In this document: one piece after another, positions 6,610 through 13,952 of the stretch | Position numbering within the stretch: the stretch's first letter is position 1 | How the letters are laid out: each line of letters begins with the position of its first letter | IMG/VR virus record: IMGVR_UViG_3300034093_002412 | Location: 1-22,292 of that record | From: a virus | Length of the DNA: 22,292 nucleotides | Direction: 5' to 3' (one strand) | Program-made: the position numbers and the translations under genes | The notes under the pieces: generated by a model | What the model saw: only the letters and a program-made list of their open reading frames with translations | What the model was told of the DNA's origin: nothing | Database searches by the model: none

Positions 6610-7596
6610 TTACACCATCCCGCCGCCTCTTCCACTTCTTCCAGAACATCCTGCGGTGAACGAAATTGAATCAGATGTAATCAATCCATCTTTCCAAGTA
6701 AGAACAATGTTTGAATTTCCATCGCAATCAACGTGTGTAAGTTCGCCATCGTTGTCATTGCCGCGAATTGTAATTGCAGCATCTCCATCTTCGGCGATAA
6801 CTTGCACTTGTGGCAAGGTGTCTCGCTGCTTTATGAGGCGAAATTGTATTGATTCGATCGAGTCTTTGGTTTCTCCGTCTGGCAAAGGCATGATAATTGG
6901 CTCGCCTGCTCCAGCTAATTGAACAATTGTTTTAAGCCAATAAACGTCTTCCGCATCATCATAATTATGACCAACTGGTCTTAATTCCCCGTCAACGTCT
7001 GGTTCCTTGTTTTTGAAATTTATCCGCTCAGAATAGTGATCAATGTTTTCCCCGGTGTGAAAGTTTTTGATTCTTGGATTGCCCTCTGGTAATTCAAAAA
7101 CCGCGAGCTTGTAATAATAGCTTCCGTCTGCTCCTCCAAATTGGAATCCCTCTGGCTTCCAATGCTCATGCGCCTTTTCGTCCTCGTCAACTAGCAAGTC
7201 TGGGACTCCTTGTATCACTCCTTTTTTGTCGCATTCAAAAAATACGTAGATTGCCTGACCAGCCTCAATTGGAAGCCAAGTTACTTCGCCGCCGTCATAC
7301 GTTATTTTGTCAACCTCGTGATATTTCAGCGAAGGGTCTTCCATGACTTGCCGTTCCACGACATAGCCCTCGCCAACTGAAACTTTGTATGTTGGATCTC
7401 CTTCGCCGCCCGATGGCTCTATTTTCAGCGATACTTCAAACGCTTGCTTTTTTTGCGAAAATGCAGAAAACCGATCGGGGTATTCCCGTTTCGATAAACG
7501 CTTCACCGCTTGGTTCAATTTTGCAATGTCACTTGCTAAAATCTTTTCTCCTCTGCGCGGGTCTTGGTTGTTTCCAACTGGGGTGTTTGATCTCAT
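6610..7596 (-). CDS. Virion structural protein of the tail tip (unrecognised)
   Basis: 328 residues from ATG at 7596, overlapping the previous stop as ATGA. The N-terminus has a short helical part (ILASDIAKLNQAVKRLSKREYP), then a long beta-rich region with many Asp, Gly and aromatic residues (KVSVGEGYVVERQ, QAIYVFFECD, YYYKLAVFELPEG). It ends in a Gly/Ser/Arg-rich tail (CSGRSGRGGGMV). A helix followed by beta domains is usual for phage tail-tip or appendage proteins. No enzymatic motif is seen. Its place between the previous tail gene and the glycosyltransferase makes it a possible acceptor for sugars, which is inference. Confidence 0.6.
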   Translation of the reverse strand: MRSNTPVGNNQDPRRGEKILASDIAKLNQAVKRLSKREYPDRFSAFSQKKQAFEVSLKIEPSGGEGDPTYKVSVGEGYVVERQVMEDPSLKYHEVDKITYDGGEVTWLPIEAGQAIYVFFECDKKGVIQGVPDLLVDEDEKAHEHWKPEGFQFGGADGSYYYKLAVFELPEGNPRIKNFHTGENIDHYSERINFKNKEPDVDGELRPVGHNYDDAEDVYWLKTIVQLAGAGEPIIMPLPDGETKDSIESIQFRLIKQRDTLPQVQVIAEDGDAAITIRGNDNDGELTHVDCDGNSNIVLTWKDGLITSDSISFTAGCSGRSGRGGGMV

Positions 7597-8393
7597 GGCT
7601 CGTAAAGCAAATTGTTGTCTGGAGTGTCGTCAATTGTCATCCAAGTGCGCGTCCATGTCACTGGGTTGTCGCTGCTCTTTGTTTCGCTCGCTCCTGACAT
7701 CATCCAGATTTTGTCTGGAGGCGATGGCGGGTTATTTGGCGGTGTATCAATTTTGCCCATGTCAGCCACTTTTGCATCCGACAAGCCGCCTTGATCCGTT
7801 CTTGTTTCAGTGTATTCGCTCACTGGCTCATTGTAAGTCCTGACACCTCGGCGAATGATCAAGTCAAACCATTGCAATGATTCACCGTCTGTGATCGTTC
7901 CAATTTCAAAGCCACTATAAACATCGGTGATTGTAACCGTGCCGCTTTCATCATTCCATCGAGCTGTGCCATTGTAAAGTTTGACGATAAAATCTTTGTC
8001 GGCAGGCACTCCAATGTTGACAAATTTCGGATGCTCAATCGTTGGTCTTTCCGATAAAGTTGTATTCAAATCATAAATTGTTTCGCGCTCGGTTTGTCCT
8101 TCGTCACCTTCAAACCACCCGACAAGCTGCAATGTTACAATGTCGATCCCGTTGCCGCCGCCGTTTTCTTCAAATTCATGGCTTTCGATAAGCAATACGC
8201 CAAAAGGATCGGGCGCGTCTGGGTTCACAGTTGCCAACGTGTTTCCTTTCAAAAACAAAGCGCGTTCTGAGTCGTATGCGCCGTGCCGAAGGCTGAAAGA
8301 TTGGCTTCCTTTGACCCTGCCTGTCGCGTCAATTGTAACGCGAAAATCATTTCTTGCCGTTACGTCTTCTAGTCCAAATCCGTTAATACTCAT
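7593..8393 (-). CDS. Minor tail protein, distal-tail/hub candidate
   Basis: 266 residues from ATG at 8393, overlapping the tape-measure stop. It is beta-rich, with an N-terminal region of alternating strands (FRVTIDATGRVKGSQSFSLRHG) and a Pro-rich linker near residue 225 (TPPNNPPSPPDKIW). In siphophages the gene after the tape measure usually encodes a distal tail protein or tail-tip component. The length (266) fits. No Cys-rich gpL-like or NlpC gpK-like motif is present, and I recognise no specific family. Confidence 0.55.
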   Translation of the reverse strand: MSINGFGLEDVTARNDFRVTIDATGRVKGSQSFSLRHGAYDSERALFLKGNTLATVNPDAPDPFGVLLIESHEFEENGGGNGIDIVTLQLVGWFEGDEGQTERETIYDLNTTLSERPTIEHPKFVNIGVPADKDFIVKLYNGTARWNDESGTVTITDVYSGFEIGTITDGESLQWFDLIIRRGVRTYNEPVSEYTETRTDQGGLSDAKVADMGKIDTPPNNPPSPPDKIWMMSGASETKSSDNPVTWTRTWMTIDDTPDNNLLYEP

Positions 8394-9430
8394 GAGTAAA
8401 GTGCGCCTCCATCGCGTGCTATTCTTGTCAAAATTTCGTTTGTTTTCATGATCTCTTTTGTTGGGTCAATCGTTGCCACTTTGTCTCCAGCTCCCATTCC
8501 GTTACTCGATAAAAAGCTTGGCAATCCAATTGATTTTTTGATTCCTGTTCCAATTGATTCTCCGATACCTTCAAACCATTTATTGATTGATTGCATGATG
8601 CCAGAATCGCTAAAAACTTCCAATGCTTTGGCAAATTCTGCTTTCAACAAATATCCAAGTTTTGAAAAATCTGATGATTGAATTGCTGCGTCAATGCCAT
8701 CAAAAAGCCGTTTTATATAGTTGCTTTCATTGCTGCCGCCCATTGCGTTAAACAATGCCAAATTTAATCCGCGCCACAGTTGCGGGATGCGTGCAAATTG
8801 ATCTTGCACTTCTCCGAGCTTTGCCGCGCTTTTATCAATGTTGTCGGCAAATGCTCCAGTCTCCTCGTTGACCTGATCGAAAACTTGCGTGTTCTTAAAA
8901 AGTCGGATCAATTGACGACCCATTTTCGCCCCAAAAATATCACTCATGACATTTTCCAATCCGTCAAAGTCAGCACCGAGCGCAGAGACTGCTTTGCCAA
9001 TCAATTCAAATTGTTGCATCGTCGAAAGACCTTTCAAGTCTTGCATTTTCACCCCGATGCGAGCAAATGATTTTTGCAGTTCTTCTCCGCCATGCGATGC
9101 GTCATAGATGTTATCTTTCATCGTTGACAACATGTTGGATGCGCTGACATTGGCACCGGCAATTTCCAAAGCGCGATTGAGCTTGATGATCTCGGCAGTT
9201 GTCGATCCTACTTGCAATGCTGCGTCCTCGGCTTCACCAGCAAAATCCGCAAGAGAGTTAATGCCAGTTGCAGCCTTGATAATGATACCCTCAAGCGTTT
9301 GAGATGCCGCCAAACCTGCCCCCATGGACATGCCTTTGCCAATGTTGCGGAACATGCCACCAATTGCGCCAAAGCCTTTTTTGACTTCGTTTCCGTCGAA
9401 TCCGACCTTTACTGTTGTTCCGATAGCCAT
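8390..9430 (-). CDS. Tail tape measure protein (short)
   Basis: 346 residues from ATG at 9430, overlapping the end of the chaperone frame. The N-terminus VKVGFDGNEVKKGFGAIGGMFRNIGKG is typical of tape measures. A Gly/Ala-rich hydrophobic stretch follows (about 30-65), then long amphipathic helices to the C-terminus. The protein sets tail length and is ejected with the DNA. At about 0.15 nm per residue, 346 residues would give a tail near 50 nm, short for a siphophage. No lytic or peptidase motif is seen. The place right after the frameshifted chaperone gene confirms the role. Confidence 0.85.
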   Translation of the reverse strand: MAIGTTVKVGFDGNEVKKGFGAIGGMFRNIGKGMSMGAGLAASQTLEGIIIKAATGINSLADFAGEAEDAALQVGSTTAEIIKLNRALEIAGANVSASNMLSTMKDNIYDASHGGEELQKSFARIGVKMQDLKGLSTMQQFELIGKAVSALGADFDGLENVMSDIFGAKMGRQLIRLFKNTQVFDQVNEETGAFADNIDKSAAKLGEVQDQFARIPQLWRGLNLALFNAMGGSNESNYIKRLFDGIDAAIQSSDFSKLGYLLKAEFAKALEVFSDSGIMQSINKWFEGIGESIGTGIKKSIGLPSFLSSNGMGAGDKVATIDPTKEIMKTNEILTRIARDGGALYS

Positions 9431-10013
9431 GCGTCAAATTTTGATTCTAGTTGTTCAAATTTCTTGTTGGTTTCATCTGATTCCACCGCTTCTTTATACC
9501 TCATCATCGCGCCATTTCTGACGGATTCAGCATAAATTATTTGTATTGTCCTTGCAAGCTCTGTGTCCCAAATTAGCAAGTTTGGATTTATGCCGTGCCT
9601 CAATCCGAAAAATTCGATCATAGCTAGGATGCACGGCTGATCTCCTTTCCCGAATTGTTGATGGCTTCCATCGTCGCTGCGCCAAGTCTTTGCGTGATTT
9701 GACCCAATATGCTGACAACTACTTCATCAATGCTGTCAGAAAATTCAGCTGCAAAATCAGCCAAAATTTCGTTCCGCTGTTGCTTGGTTTTTTTGATGTA
9801 TTCGCGGATTTCATTGCTTTGCAAATACATGACGTAAACGATTTCGATTGAGTCAATGATCATATCTCCATCGTCCGTGGTTTCGCAAAAATGCCCATTC
9901 CCGAGCGTTTTCAACGTGATATACCTACCAGCCCCCAATGGCTTCAACTCTCGATCTCCGAGCTTCTCTGAGCCAAGCCATGCGCCAAGTAATACTTTGT
10001 CTCTTTCGTTCAT
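9409..10013 (-). CDS. Tail assembly chaperone, G-T fusion by -1 frameshift
   Basis: Ribosomes that slip by -1 on GGGAAAG (9651-9645) leave the 129-codon frame after Lys123 and read on: GDQPCILA, then the frame of the downstream 70-codon ORF that begins at ATG 9621, to the stop at 9409. The product is about 201 residues. The downstream part is helical (IEFFGLRHGINPNLLIWDTELARTIQIIYAES), like the T part of other phages. In lambda a few per cent of ribosomes make gpGT, which bridges the tape measure and the tail tube subunits during assembly. The two frames, the in-frame slippery site and the position before the tape measure all fit. Confidence 0.85.
9624..10013 (-). CDS. Tail assembly chaperone, unshifted G-like form
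   Basis: 129 residues from ATG at 10013, overlapping the upstream stop (ATGA). The N-terminal half is mixed (LLGAWLGSEKLGDRELKPLGAGRYITLKTLG); the C-terminal half is alpha-helical (EIREYIKKTKQQRNEILADFAAEF). This is the main product of the chaperone locus; it coats the tape measure before tube assembly. It ends six codons after the slippery site, at 9624. Sequence similarity to lambda gpG is not obvious; the call rests on frameshift signal, length and place. Confidence 0.8.
   Translation of the reverse strand: MNERDKVLLGAWLGSEKLGDRELKPLGAGRYITLKTLGNGHFCETTDDGDMIIDSIEIVYVMYLQSNEIREYIKKTKQQRNEILADFAAEFSDSIDEVVVSILGQITQRLGAATMEAINNSGKEISRAS
9645..9651 (-). other. Programmed -1 frameshift site GGGAAAG
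   Basis: The heptamer is in the right phase (TCG GGA AAG, i.e. G GGA AAG) in codons 121-123 of the 129-codon frame. It is the same heptamer used by the lambda G-T gene. An AAGGAG sequence (9647-9642) overlaps its end and could act as a Shine-Dalgarno element, either stimulating the shift or serving ATG 9621, although 20 nt is long for the latter. Confidence 0.85.
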
Positions 10014-10543
10014 CCGTTTAGTCTATTTCGTAGTTCTTTTTGTTGGTGCTTTGGAAGCGTTAAATCAATCAACGTCCTTGCATCACCGTTTGTCATGAAA
10101 ATTTCCCGCCGCGCTTTGTTGTGCAACTTAAAAAGCTGATCCCGATTGCAAATATACGCCAATGCGTAGCTCTCTGGGTTGTCTGGAAATGCCGCAACGT
10201 GATCCGATGCAATCTGCAAATTGGTTACATGCCCAATGCTAAAAATTGATTGTGCCAAATCAATCCAGTCGGCAATTGACATTTTAGCTGCCCCTCTGCG
10301 GATAAATTGTGATACTTGATTAAGACCGTGATCAGATGGCAGCAAAGTGTTATTAGACCAAGCTTTTGACATCACGTTTGCATCAAGCTTGCCGTCATTG
10401 CTTACTGTCTGAAAATGATATCTGCTGTAAACGTTTCCGTTTTCGTGCGATATTAGCGAACATGGCTTTTGCTCATCCATCGAAAATCCAATGGTGAGCA
10501 ATGCCGATGCAAAGTGTATGTCTCCTGTGTTAAACGTATGCAT
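10010..10543 (-). CDS. Unrecognised tail-region protein between tube and chaperone
   Basis: 177 residues from ATG at 10543, four bases after the tail-tube stop, without a clear Shine-Dalgarno sequence. The protein is mixed alpha/beta and soluble, with a central aromatic region (SKAWSNNTLLPSDHG) and a basic helical C-terminus (KLHNKARREIFMTNGDARTLIDLTLPKHQQKELRNRLNG). Lambda has no gene in this place between the tube and chaperone genes. It could be a second tube component or an extra assembly factor. Translational overlap with the chaperone suggests linked expression. No known domain recognised. Confidence 0.6.
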   Translation of the reverse strand: MHTFNTGDIHFASALLTIGFSMDEQKPCSLISHENGNVYSRYHFQTVSNDGKLDANVMSKAWSNNTLLPSDHGLNQVSQFIRRGAAKMSIADWIDLAQSIFSIGHVTNLQIASDHVAAFPDNPESYALAYICNRDQLFKLHNKARREIFMTNGDARTLIDLTLPKHQQKELRNRLNG

Positions 10544-10547
10544 AAAA

Positions 10548-10973
10548 TTATGATGCCGTATATACTACGGTTGTGTCGATACCTGGCTTATAAACGCCAG
10601 TCAAATCGCCAGTCTCGAAGCCATTGTTTGTGCGTCCCATTGTTGCTCCAGTGATGACTACTCCAGCGTTTGTAACTGGTGTCACTTTGAGAATGTCAGT
10701 ATAAACTGTGCTGCTGTCTGCCGTTGCGTTAGCTAAAACAATCACGTCTGCGATGCCGACGACCATTCCAGCACCTTTTGTGGTAATAACACCATTAAAG
10801 GTGACATCAATTGCTTCGTTGGAAATTGCCATGCCGACATCTTGCCCAACGTGGTTTGGCGCGAATGCGGTTTCGGATGTGCCAGCAAAACTAATGCTGG
10901 CGATAAAAAGACCTGCGGAAGTTGCTTCGCTGGCAGCTCCAAATTTTGCGGTAGAATATACGGTTGCGCTCAT
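10548..10973 (-). CDS. Major tail tube protein candidate
   Basis: 141 residues from ATG at 10973. A GTG at 11045 would add 24 residues but overlap the terminator gene by 59 bp, so I reject it. The sequence is Ala/Gly/Thr/Val-rich and strand-forming (SATVYSTAKFG, GLFIASISFAG, VTFNGVITTKGAGMVVGIADVIVLA, VVYTAS), as in the small beta-barrel tube proteins that stack in hexameric rings. It follows the tail-terminator candidate, the usual lambda order (U then V). There is no Shine-Dalgarno sequence upstream; the region is A/C-rich. The length is within the usual range for tube proteins. Confidence 0.65.
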   Translation of the reverse strand: MSATVYSTAKFGAASEATSAGLFIASISFAGTSETAFAPNHVGQDVGMAISNEAIDVTFNGVITTKGAGMVVGIADVIVLANATADSSTVYTDILKVTPVTNAGVVITGATMGRTNNGFETGDLTGVYKPGIDTTVVYTAS

Positions 10974-10986
10974 GAATTTTGTGTTG

Positions 10987-11382
10987 TTAAAGTTTGCACC
11001 CAGTGCATAAAAAAGTGATGTTGCTGACTCGGTTATCTGAGTCACCTTCTGTATTCATATCAAAATCTCTTACTTGAAAAATTCTGCAATTTTCGATGTT
11101 TGCATCACACCAAGAAACTAGTTCTTCGTTGTCTCCGAGGACATTGTAAAGCGTTTCTTCTAATTCTGTCACGACCACATCTTGAGGCACGCTGATGATT
11201 CTTGCACTGATTCCAAGCTCTAAAACACCTCGCAAAATTTCATGCTCTCTAGTTCCTGAGCATGTCAACTCGATGTATGTTGGATCAAGTTGTTCTGCGT
11301 CCCCATCAATACTGATTTCCACATCGTCGATTGTCTCGGCAATGTATTCTCTAAGTGCTATCAGTATTAAGGTTGAGGTCAT
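10987..11382 (-). CDS. Tail terminator protein candidate (gpU-like)
   Basis: 131 residues from ATG at 11382, overlapping the previous stop. The pattern is alpha/beta: an N-terminal helix (STLILIALREYIAETI), a strand, EHEILRGVLELGISARI, then strands and a helix (ELEETLYNVLGDNEELVSWC), ending with a strand (NRVSNITFLCTGC). Lambda gpU is also about 131 residues and lies just before the tube gene. Gene order, size and fold pattern support the call; sequence identity is not evident. Confidence 0.6.
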   Translation of the reverse strand: MTSTLILIALREYIAETIDDVEISIDGDAEQLDPTYIELTCSGTREHEILRGVLELGISARIISVPQDVVVTELEETLYNVLGDNEELVSWCDANIENCRIFQVRDFDMNTEGDSDNRVSNITFLCTGCKL

Positions 11383-12059
11383 TTCAGTTTTTTGGTTGCT
11401 GCTTTCTCATACCATTTCACAGTTTTTTTCAAACCAAACTTAACCGCTTTTTGCTTTTGAGAATCGCTCAAAACGGTTTTGTCAGCCGAATGCTGTGAGT
11501 TATTTTCCAAAATTGTCTCAGATGAAAAAAGTGATCTTTTCTTCTTTGTGTCTCCTAGTCTTGCGAATTTCTGCGCATATCCAAGAAAGTTTTTGCCGAT
11601 CGTGATTTTGCCTTCGCCTTTTTGTTGCGATGACAAATTCAAACCTGCCCCGATCCATGCACCTTTGGCTCTGCCGATTTGCTCTGCCTTTATTTCTACT
11701 GCTTGCTTGAAAGTGTTATAATGCGTGGTTGGCTTTTTGTTCTCTGGGAGTGTTATTGTTCGCCGCCGCTGTTTTGTTCTTTTCGTCTCTACAAAAGCAA
11801 TAAGCGATTGCGGATCTGGAAAGTTAACCTTTGCGCTTGGCTGAGCAATCTTAACGACTTTTTGCATGTCCGAAATGATTGCACCAAGCTGGGTGTTGTA
11901 AGCTTTTTTCCCACGTCCAAAAGCCTGTGTTGCACCAGCAAGCTCACGAGCAATCGAGACACCCCACCTCAAAACTGATTGATCTGTCGAGTCTCCAAAA
12001 TCTTGCGATGCTTTTTTGAGCGATGCGGCAAGTTTCTGTTGGTCAACTGTCAATTTCAT
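11379..12059 (-). CDS. Tail completion/minor tail protein candidate (gpZ- or gp10-like)
   Basis: 226 residues from ATG at 12059 (ATGA overlap). It is basic and helical at the N-terminus (QQKLAASLKKASQDFGDSTDQSVLRWGVSIARELAGAT), the pattern of HK97 gp10/lambda gpZ proteins that act at the head-tail joint or tail end. The C-terminus is also strongly basic (QKQKAVKFGLKKTVKWYEKAATKKLK). The position between the adaptor-like protein and the tail terminator is the place of gpZ in lambda. It is somewhat longer than gpZ. Confidence 0.6.
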   Translation of the reverse strand: MKLTVDQQKLAASLKKASQDFGDSTDQSVLRWGVSIARELAGATQAFGRGKKAYNTQLGAIISDMQKVVKIAQPSAKVNFPDPQSLIAFVETKRTKQRRRTITLPENKKPTTHYNTFKQAVEIKAEQIGRAKGAWIGAGLNLSSQQKGEGKITIGKNFLGYAQKFARLGDTKKKRSLFSSETILENNSQHSADKTVLSDSQKQKAVKFGLKKTVKWYEKAATKKLK

Positions 12060-12379
12060 GCTTTGGTTACTGTCTCCAATCTCAAAGTTGTTAGCGTTCC
12101 ACCTTTTACAATTTCAGTCAGTCGAAAAGTTTTACCTCTTGCAATTGCTCGCTTTCCAACTGCCATTGACGGGTAAACCGCTGCCAGTTCGGAGTTATCA
12201 ACGACAACTGAAAAAAGCGATGTCGGCATGAATCCAGTGTTAGCGTAATCGGCTGATATTGCATCTTCCGACATAACACCATAGACATTCGCTGATCCGT
12301 CAATGACAAGCAACTCTTTGCCAATGGTGGCAGATGCTGATGCATATCCAGACTTCGCGAATGTCGTTAGTGCGCTCAT
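12056..12379 (-). CDS. Head-tail joining protein candidate (gpFII-like)
   Basis: 107 residues from ATG at 12379 (ATGA overlap). It is beta-rich, and the C-terminal part (AIARGKTFRLTEIVKGGTLTTLRLETV) looks like the barrel of gpFII-type stoppers that close the portal and receive the tail. Size and order fit: after the capsid gene, before the gpZ-like gene. The match is by pattern; no unique motif. Confidence 0.5.
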   Translation of the reverse strand: MSALTTFAKSGYASASATIGKELLVIDGSANVYGVMSEDAISADYANTGFMPTSLFSVVVDNSELAAVYPSMAVGKRAIARGKTFRLTEIVKGGTLTTLRLETVTKA

Positions 12380-12579
12380 TTACGTTTTGCCTTTTTTGTT
12401 GTTACAATTGGTTTTATCTCAATTTGCTTTTTAGGGCATACGACAAATTCCACGGTTGTTGGCATCCGGTAAACTCTTGCTTTCTCCATGGTTTCATCGG
12501 CGATAGATTGCGCAACTTTTAGCGCGGAGGTGTAACCCTCCACGCTTTGGATGCCTTTGCTATGCACCAGAATGAACAT
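12376..12579 (-). CDS. Small protein directly after the major capsid gene
   Basis: 67 residues. Its ATG overlaps the capsid stop as TAATG (12579), a sign of coupled translation. It has a strand-helix N-terminus (MFILVHSKGIQSVEGYTSALKVAQSIADETM) and a lysine-rich end (KPIVTTKKAKRK). In lambda this slot holds gpFI, a packaging helper, but the present protein is half the size. It could be an adaptor or a minor head protein. Confidence 0.6.
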   Translation of the reverse strand: MFILVHSKGIQSVEGYTSALKVAQSIADETMEKARVYRMPTTVEFVVCPKKQIEIKPIVTTKKAKRK

Positions 12580-13442
12580 TAAGGAGTGAGAGTGAGAATC
12601 TTGAGTGCCGATCCGTCAGCTTTCGAAGCACCGAACATGACATCGTAGGAAGCCCAAAGCGAACGGCTTTGACGGCTGACCCACATGTTCATTTGCACGG
12701 ACAAGCCAAGGTCAGGAATGACTACGGTTTCTTGACCTACCATGTCGGAAGCAACTGCGGATTGAACTGGAACGCCAGATGCAACGGCGATTGCTTGCGG
12801 CGAGCAAGCGAAACCGCGAATGTTGGTGCCTGCACCACTCCAACGGTTGTTGTAGGTGAAAAGGTCAAAGCCATACATGCCAACGTTCATTCCCCCGGCT
12901 GCGACATGGAAAGCTTCCAAGTTGGCGGGAAGGAATTGAGCGTAGATGCTGCCGTCAAAAATTACGTTGCGAACATCGCCATCTTTCAGGGCTGCCCAGA
13001 GTGTTTTCAGGTCAGCAACTCCAACGTCTGCGGCGGTGTCTTTATCGACAACTGCGGAGCCGAAGTTGGTGGTTGTGACTGGAGTCAAAGCAACGTCGAT
13101 AATTTTGTTTGCCAATTGATGCAAGTTGATTTTGGCGATGTTTTCAAGGCGGAAACCTTGGTTAAGCTCATCGTTGCTCAAAGCGAACGAGTTGCTGTAT
13201 TGGTTGACAGTAACTGCTACGTTGTCGAGAGTGCTATTGCCGCTCTCAAAGTCGGTTGCGTTAGTCTGAGTGGTTCCACCAGCGGTAGCAATCGGGACTT
13301 GGATTGTGGCGCGTGGTTTTACGGGTTCAGCCGAAAAATCTTTCGAGAAAGAATTAAGCGGAGCGAGGCGGGATTGCAGAACGGTGATCGCGGCATCGCG
13401 AAGAACGTCTGTTACCAATGCGGAGTCAAATGTATTAGCCAT
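12579..13442 (-). CDS. Major capsid protein
   Basis: 287 residues from ATG at 13442. The N-terminus is helical (VTDVLRDAAITVLQSRLAPLNSFSKDF), followed by a strand-rich region with the motif ATIQVPIATAGGTTQTNATDFESG and NQYSNSFALSNDEL. Middle and C-terminal parts have alternating helices and strands up to ASYDVMFGASKADGSALKILTLTP. This is the pattern of HK97-fold coat proteins, and the place after protease and scaffold candidate agrees. There is no separate decoration gene of the gpD type before it. The upstream 11 bp carry no Shine-Dalgarno sequence, only an A-rich tract, unexpected for the most abundant virion protein. Confidence 0.85.
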   Translation of the reverse strand: MANTFDSALVTDVLRDAAITVLQSRLAPLNSFSKDFSAEPVKPRATIQVPIATAGGTTQTNATDFESGNSTLDNVAVTVNQYSNSFALSNDELNQGFRLENIAKINLHQLANKIIDVALTPVTTTNFGSAVVDKDTAADVGVADLKTLWAALKDGDVRNVIFDGSIYAQFLPANLEAFHVAAGGMNVGMYGFDLFTYNNRWSGAGTNIRGFACSPQAIAVASGVPVQSAVASDMVGQETVVIPDLGLSVQMNMWVSRQSRSLWASYDVMFGASKADGSALKILTLTP

Positions 13443-13453
13443 TGTGTTTTAGT

Positions 13454-13921
13454 TTATTTGTTGAGTTTGTCCCAATTTTTGAGCGTTGCCTCTAGGCGAG
13501 CTTTCGCATCGGGAATAGCTGCGATTTTTTCGCGCAGTTGTGATGCGCTTAAATTGTTTTCTTTGGAAACTTCCAAGTTGATTGGAGGATGACCAGCCTC
13601 GGCAAGCAAAGCAGTTGCTTTGTTGGTTGCGCTTTGCTCGGCTTCTGCAATTGCTTTTTGAGCTGCTTCAAGCTCTGCTGCTGATTGCTCAGATTGCGCA
13701 GTGATTGCTTCTTCACGCTCTGCAACGGTTGCTGTGGCGTTGTCACGCTCTGCTGTGACCGCTGCAAGTGATGCTTGCAAGTCTGCAATGGTCTGAGAGT
13801 TTTGAGCGTTGAGGTCTTGAGCCTCGGCGAGTGATGCTTGCAATTCCGTTGTTTCAGACTCCAAAAGCCCGATTTTTGAAAGTGCTGCTTCGTGGTCTTT
13901 TTTGGTTACGAAAAACGACAT
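13454..13921 (-). CDS. Coiled-coil scaffold candidate
   Basis: 155 residues from ATG at 13921 (MSFFVTKKDHEAALSK). An ATG at 13948 in the same frame lies inside the 25-bp element and would add MQLLCNCNR; I consider it less likely. Residues about 8-105 are a long heptad-like coil rich in Ala, Glu and Gln (LLESETTELQASLAEAQDLNAQ...). A small C-terminal domain follows (PPINLEVSKENNLSASQLREKIAAIPDAKARLEATL), which could bind capsid. Scaffold proteins guide procapsid assembly and are removed by the head protease. In lambda the scaffold is nested in the protease gene; here it is separate. The position between protease and capsid supports the call. Confidence 0.65.
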   Translation of the reverse strand: MSFFVTKKDHEAALSKIGLLESETTELQASLAEAQDLNAQNSQTIADLQASLAAVTAERDNATATVAEREEAITAQSEQSAAELEAAQKAIAEAEQSATNKATALLAEAGHPPINLEVSKENNLSASQLREKIAAIPDAKARLEATLKNWDKLNK

Positions 13922-13927
13922 GCGATT

Positions 13928-13952
13928 ACAATTGCATAAAAGTTGCATTAAG
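13928..13952. promoter_or_regulatory. 25-bp dyad element, copy A
   Basis: ACAATTGCA, seven bases, then TGCATTAAG. It fills the gap between the protease stop (13953-13955) and the scaffold-candidate start (13921), leaving no room for a Shine-Dalgarno sequence. It matches copies at 16467, 18766 and 18978 with the same seven-base spacer. Confidence 0.6.

Noticed and set aside
6605-6649. ATG at 6649 as start of the glycosyltransferase
   Set aside because: It adds a basic leader (MFWKKWKRRRDGVTY) that overlaps 40 bp of the previous gene; the GT fold begins right after the ATG at 6604. Not fully excluded.
7385-7843. Plus-strand frame of 152 codons opposite tail genes
   Set aside because: Antisense to two overlapping tail genes with convincing ATGA linkage; no start signal.
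9527-9718. Separate 63-codon minus-strand frame across the chaperone junction
   Set aside because: It is the third frame over the frameshift site and shows no tail-protein pattern; the -1 fusion explains the region.
10974-11045. GTG start 24 codons upstream for the tail tube gene
   Set aside because: It overlaps the tail-terminator gene by 59 bp, and the ATG at 10973 gives a normal short gap of 13 bp.
12669-13592. Plus-strand open frame of 307 codons opposite the capsid gene
   Set aside because: It lies antisense to the well-supported capsid and scaffold-candidate genes, is Cys-rich in an unstructured way, has no ribosome-binding site and crosses the gene boundary. It is a shadow of codon bias.
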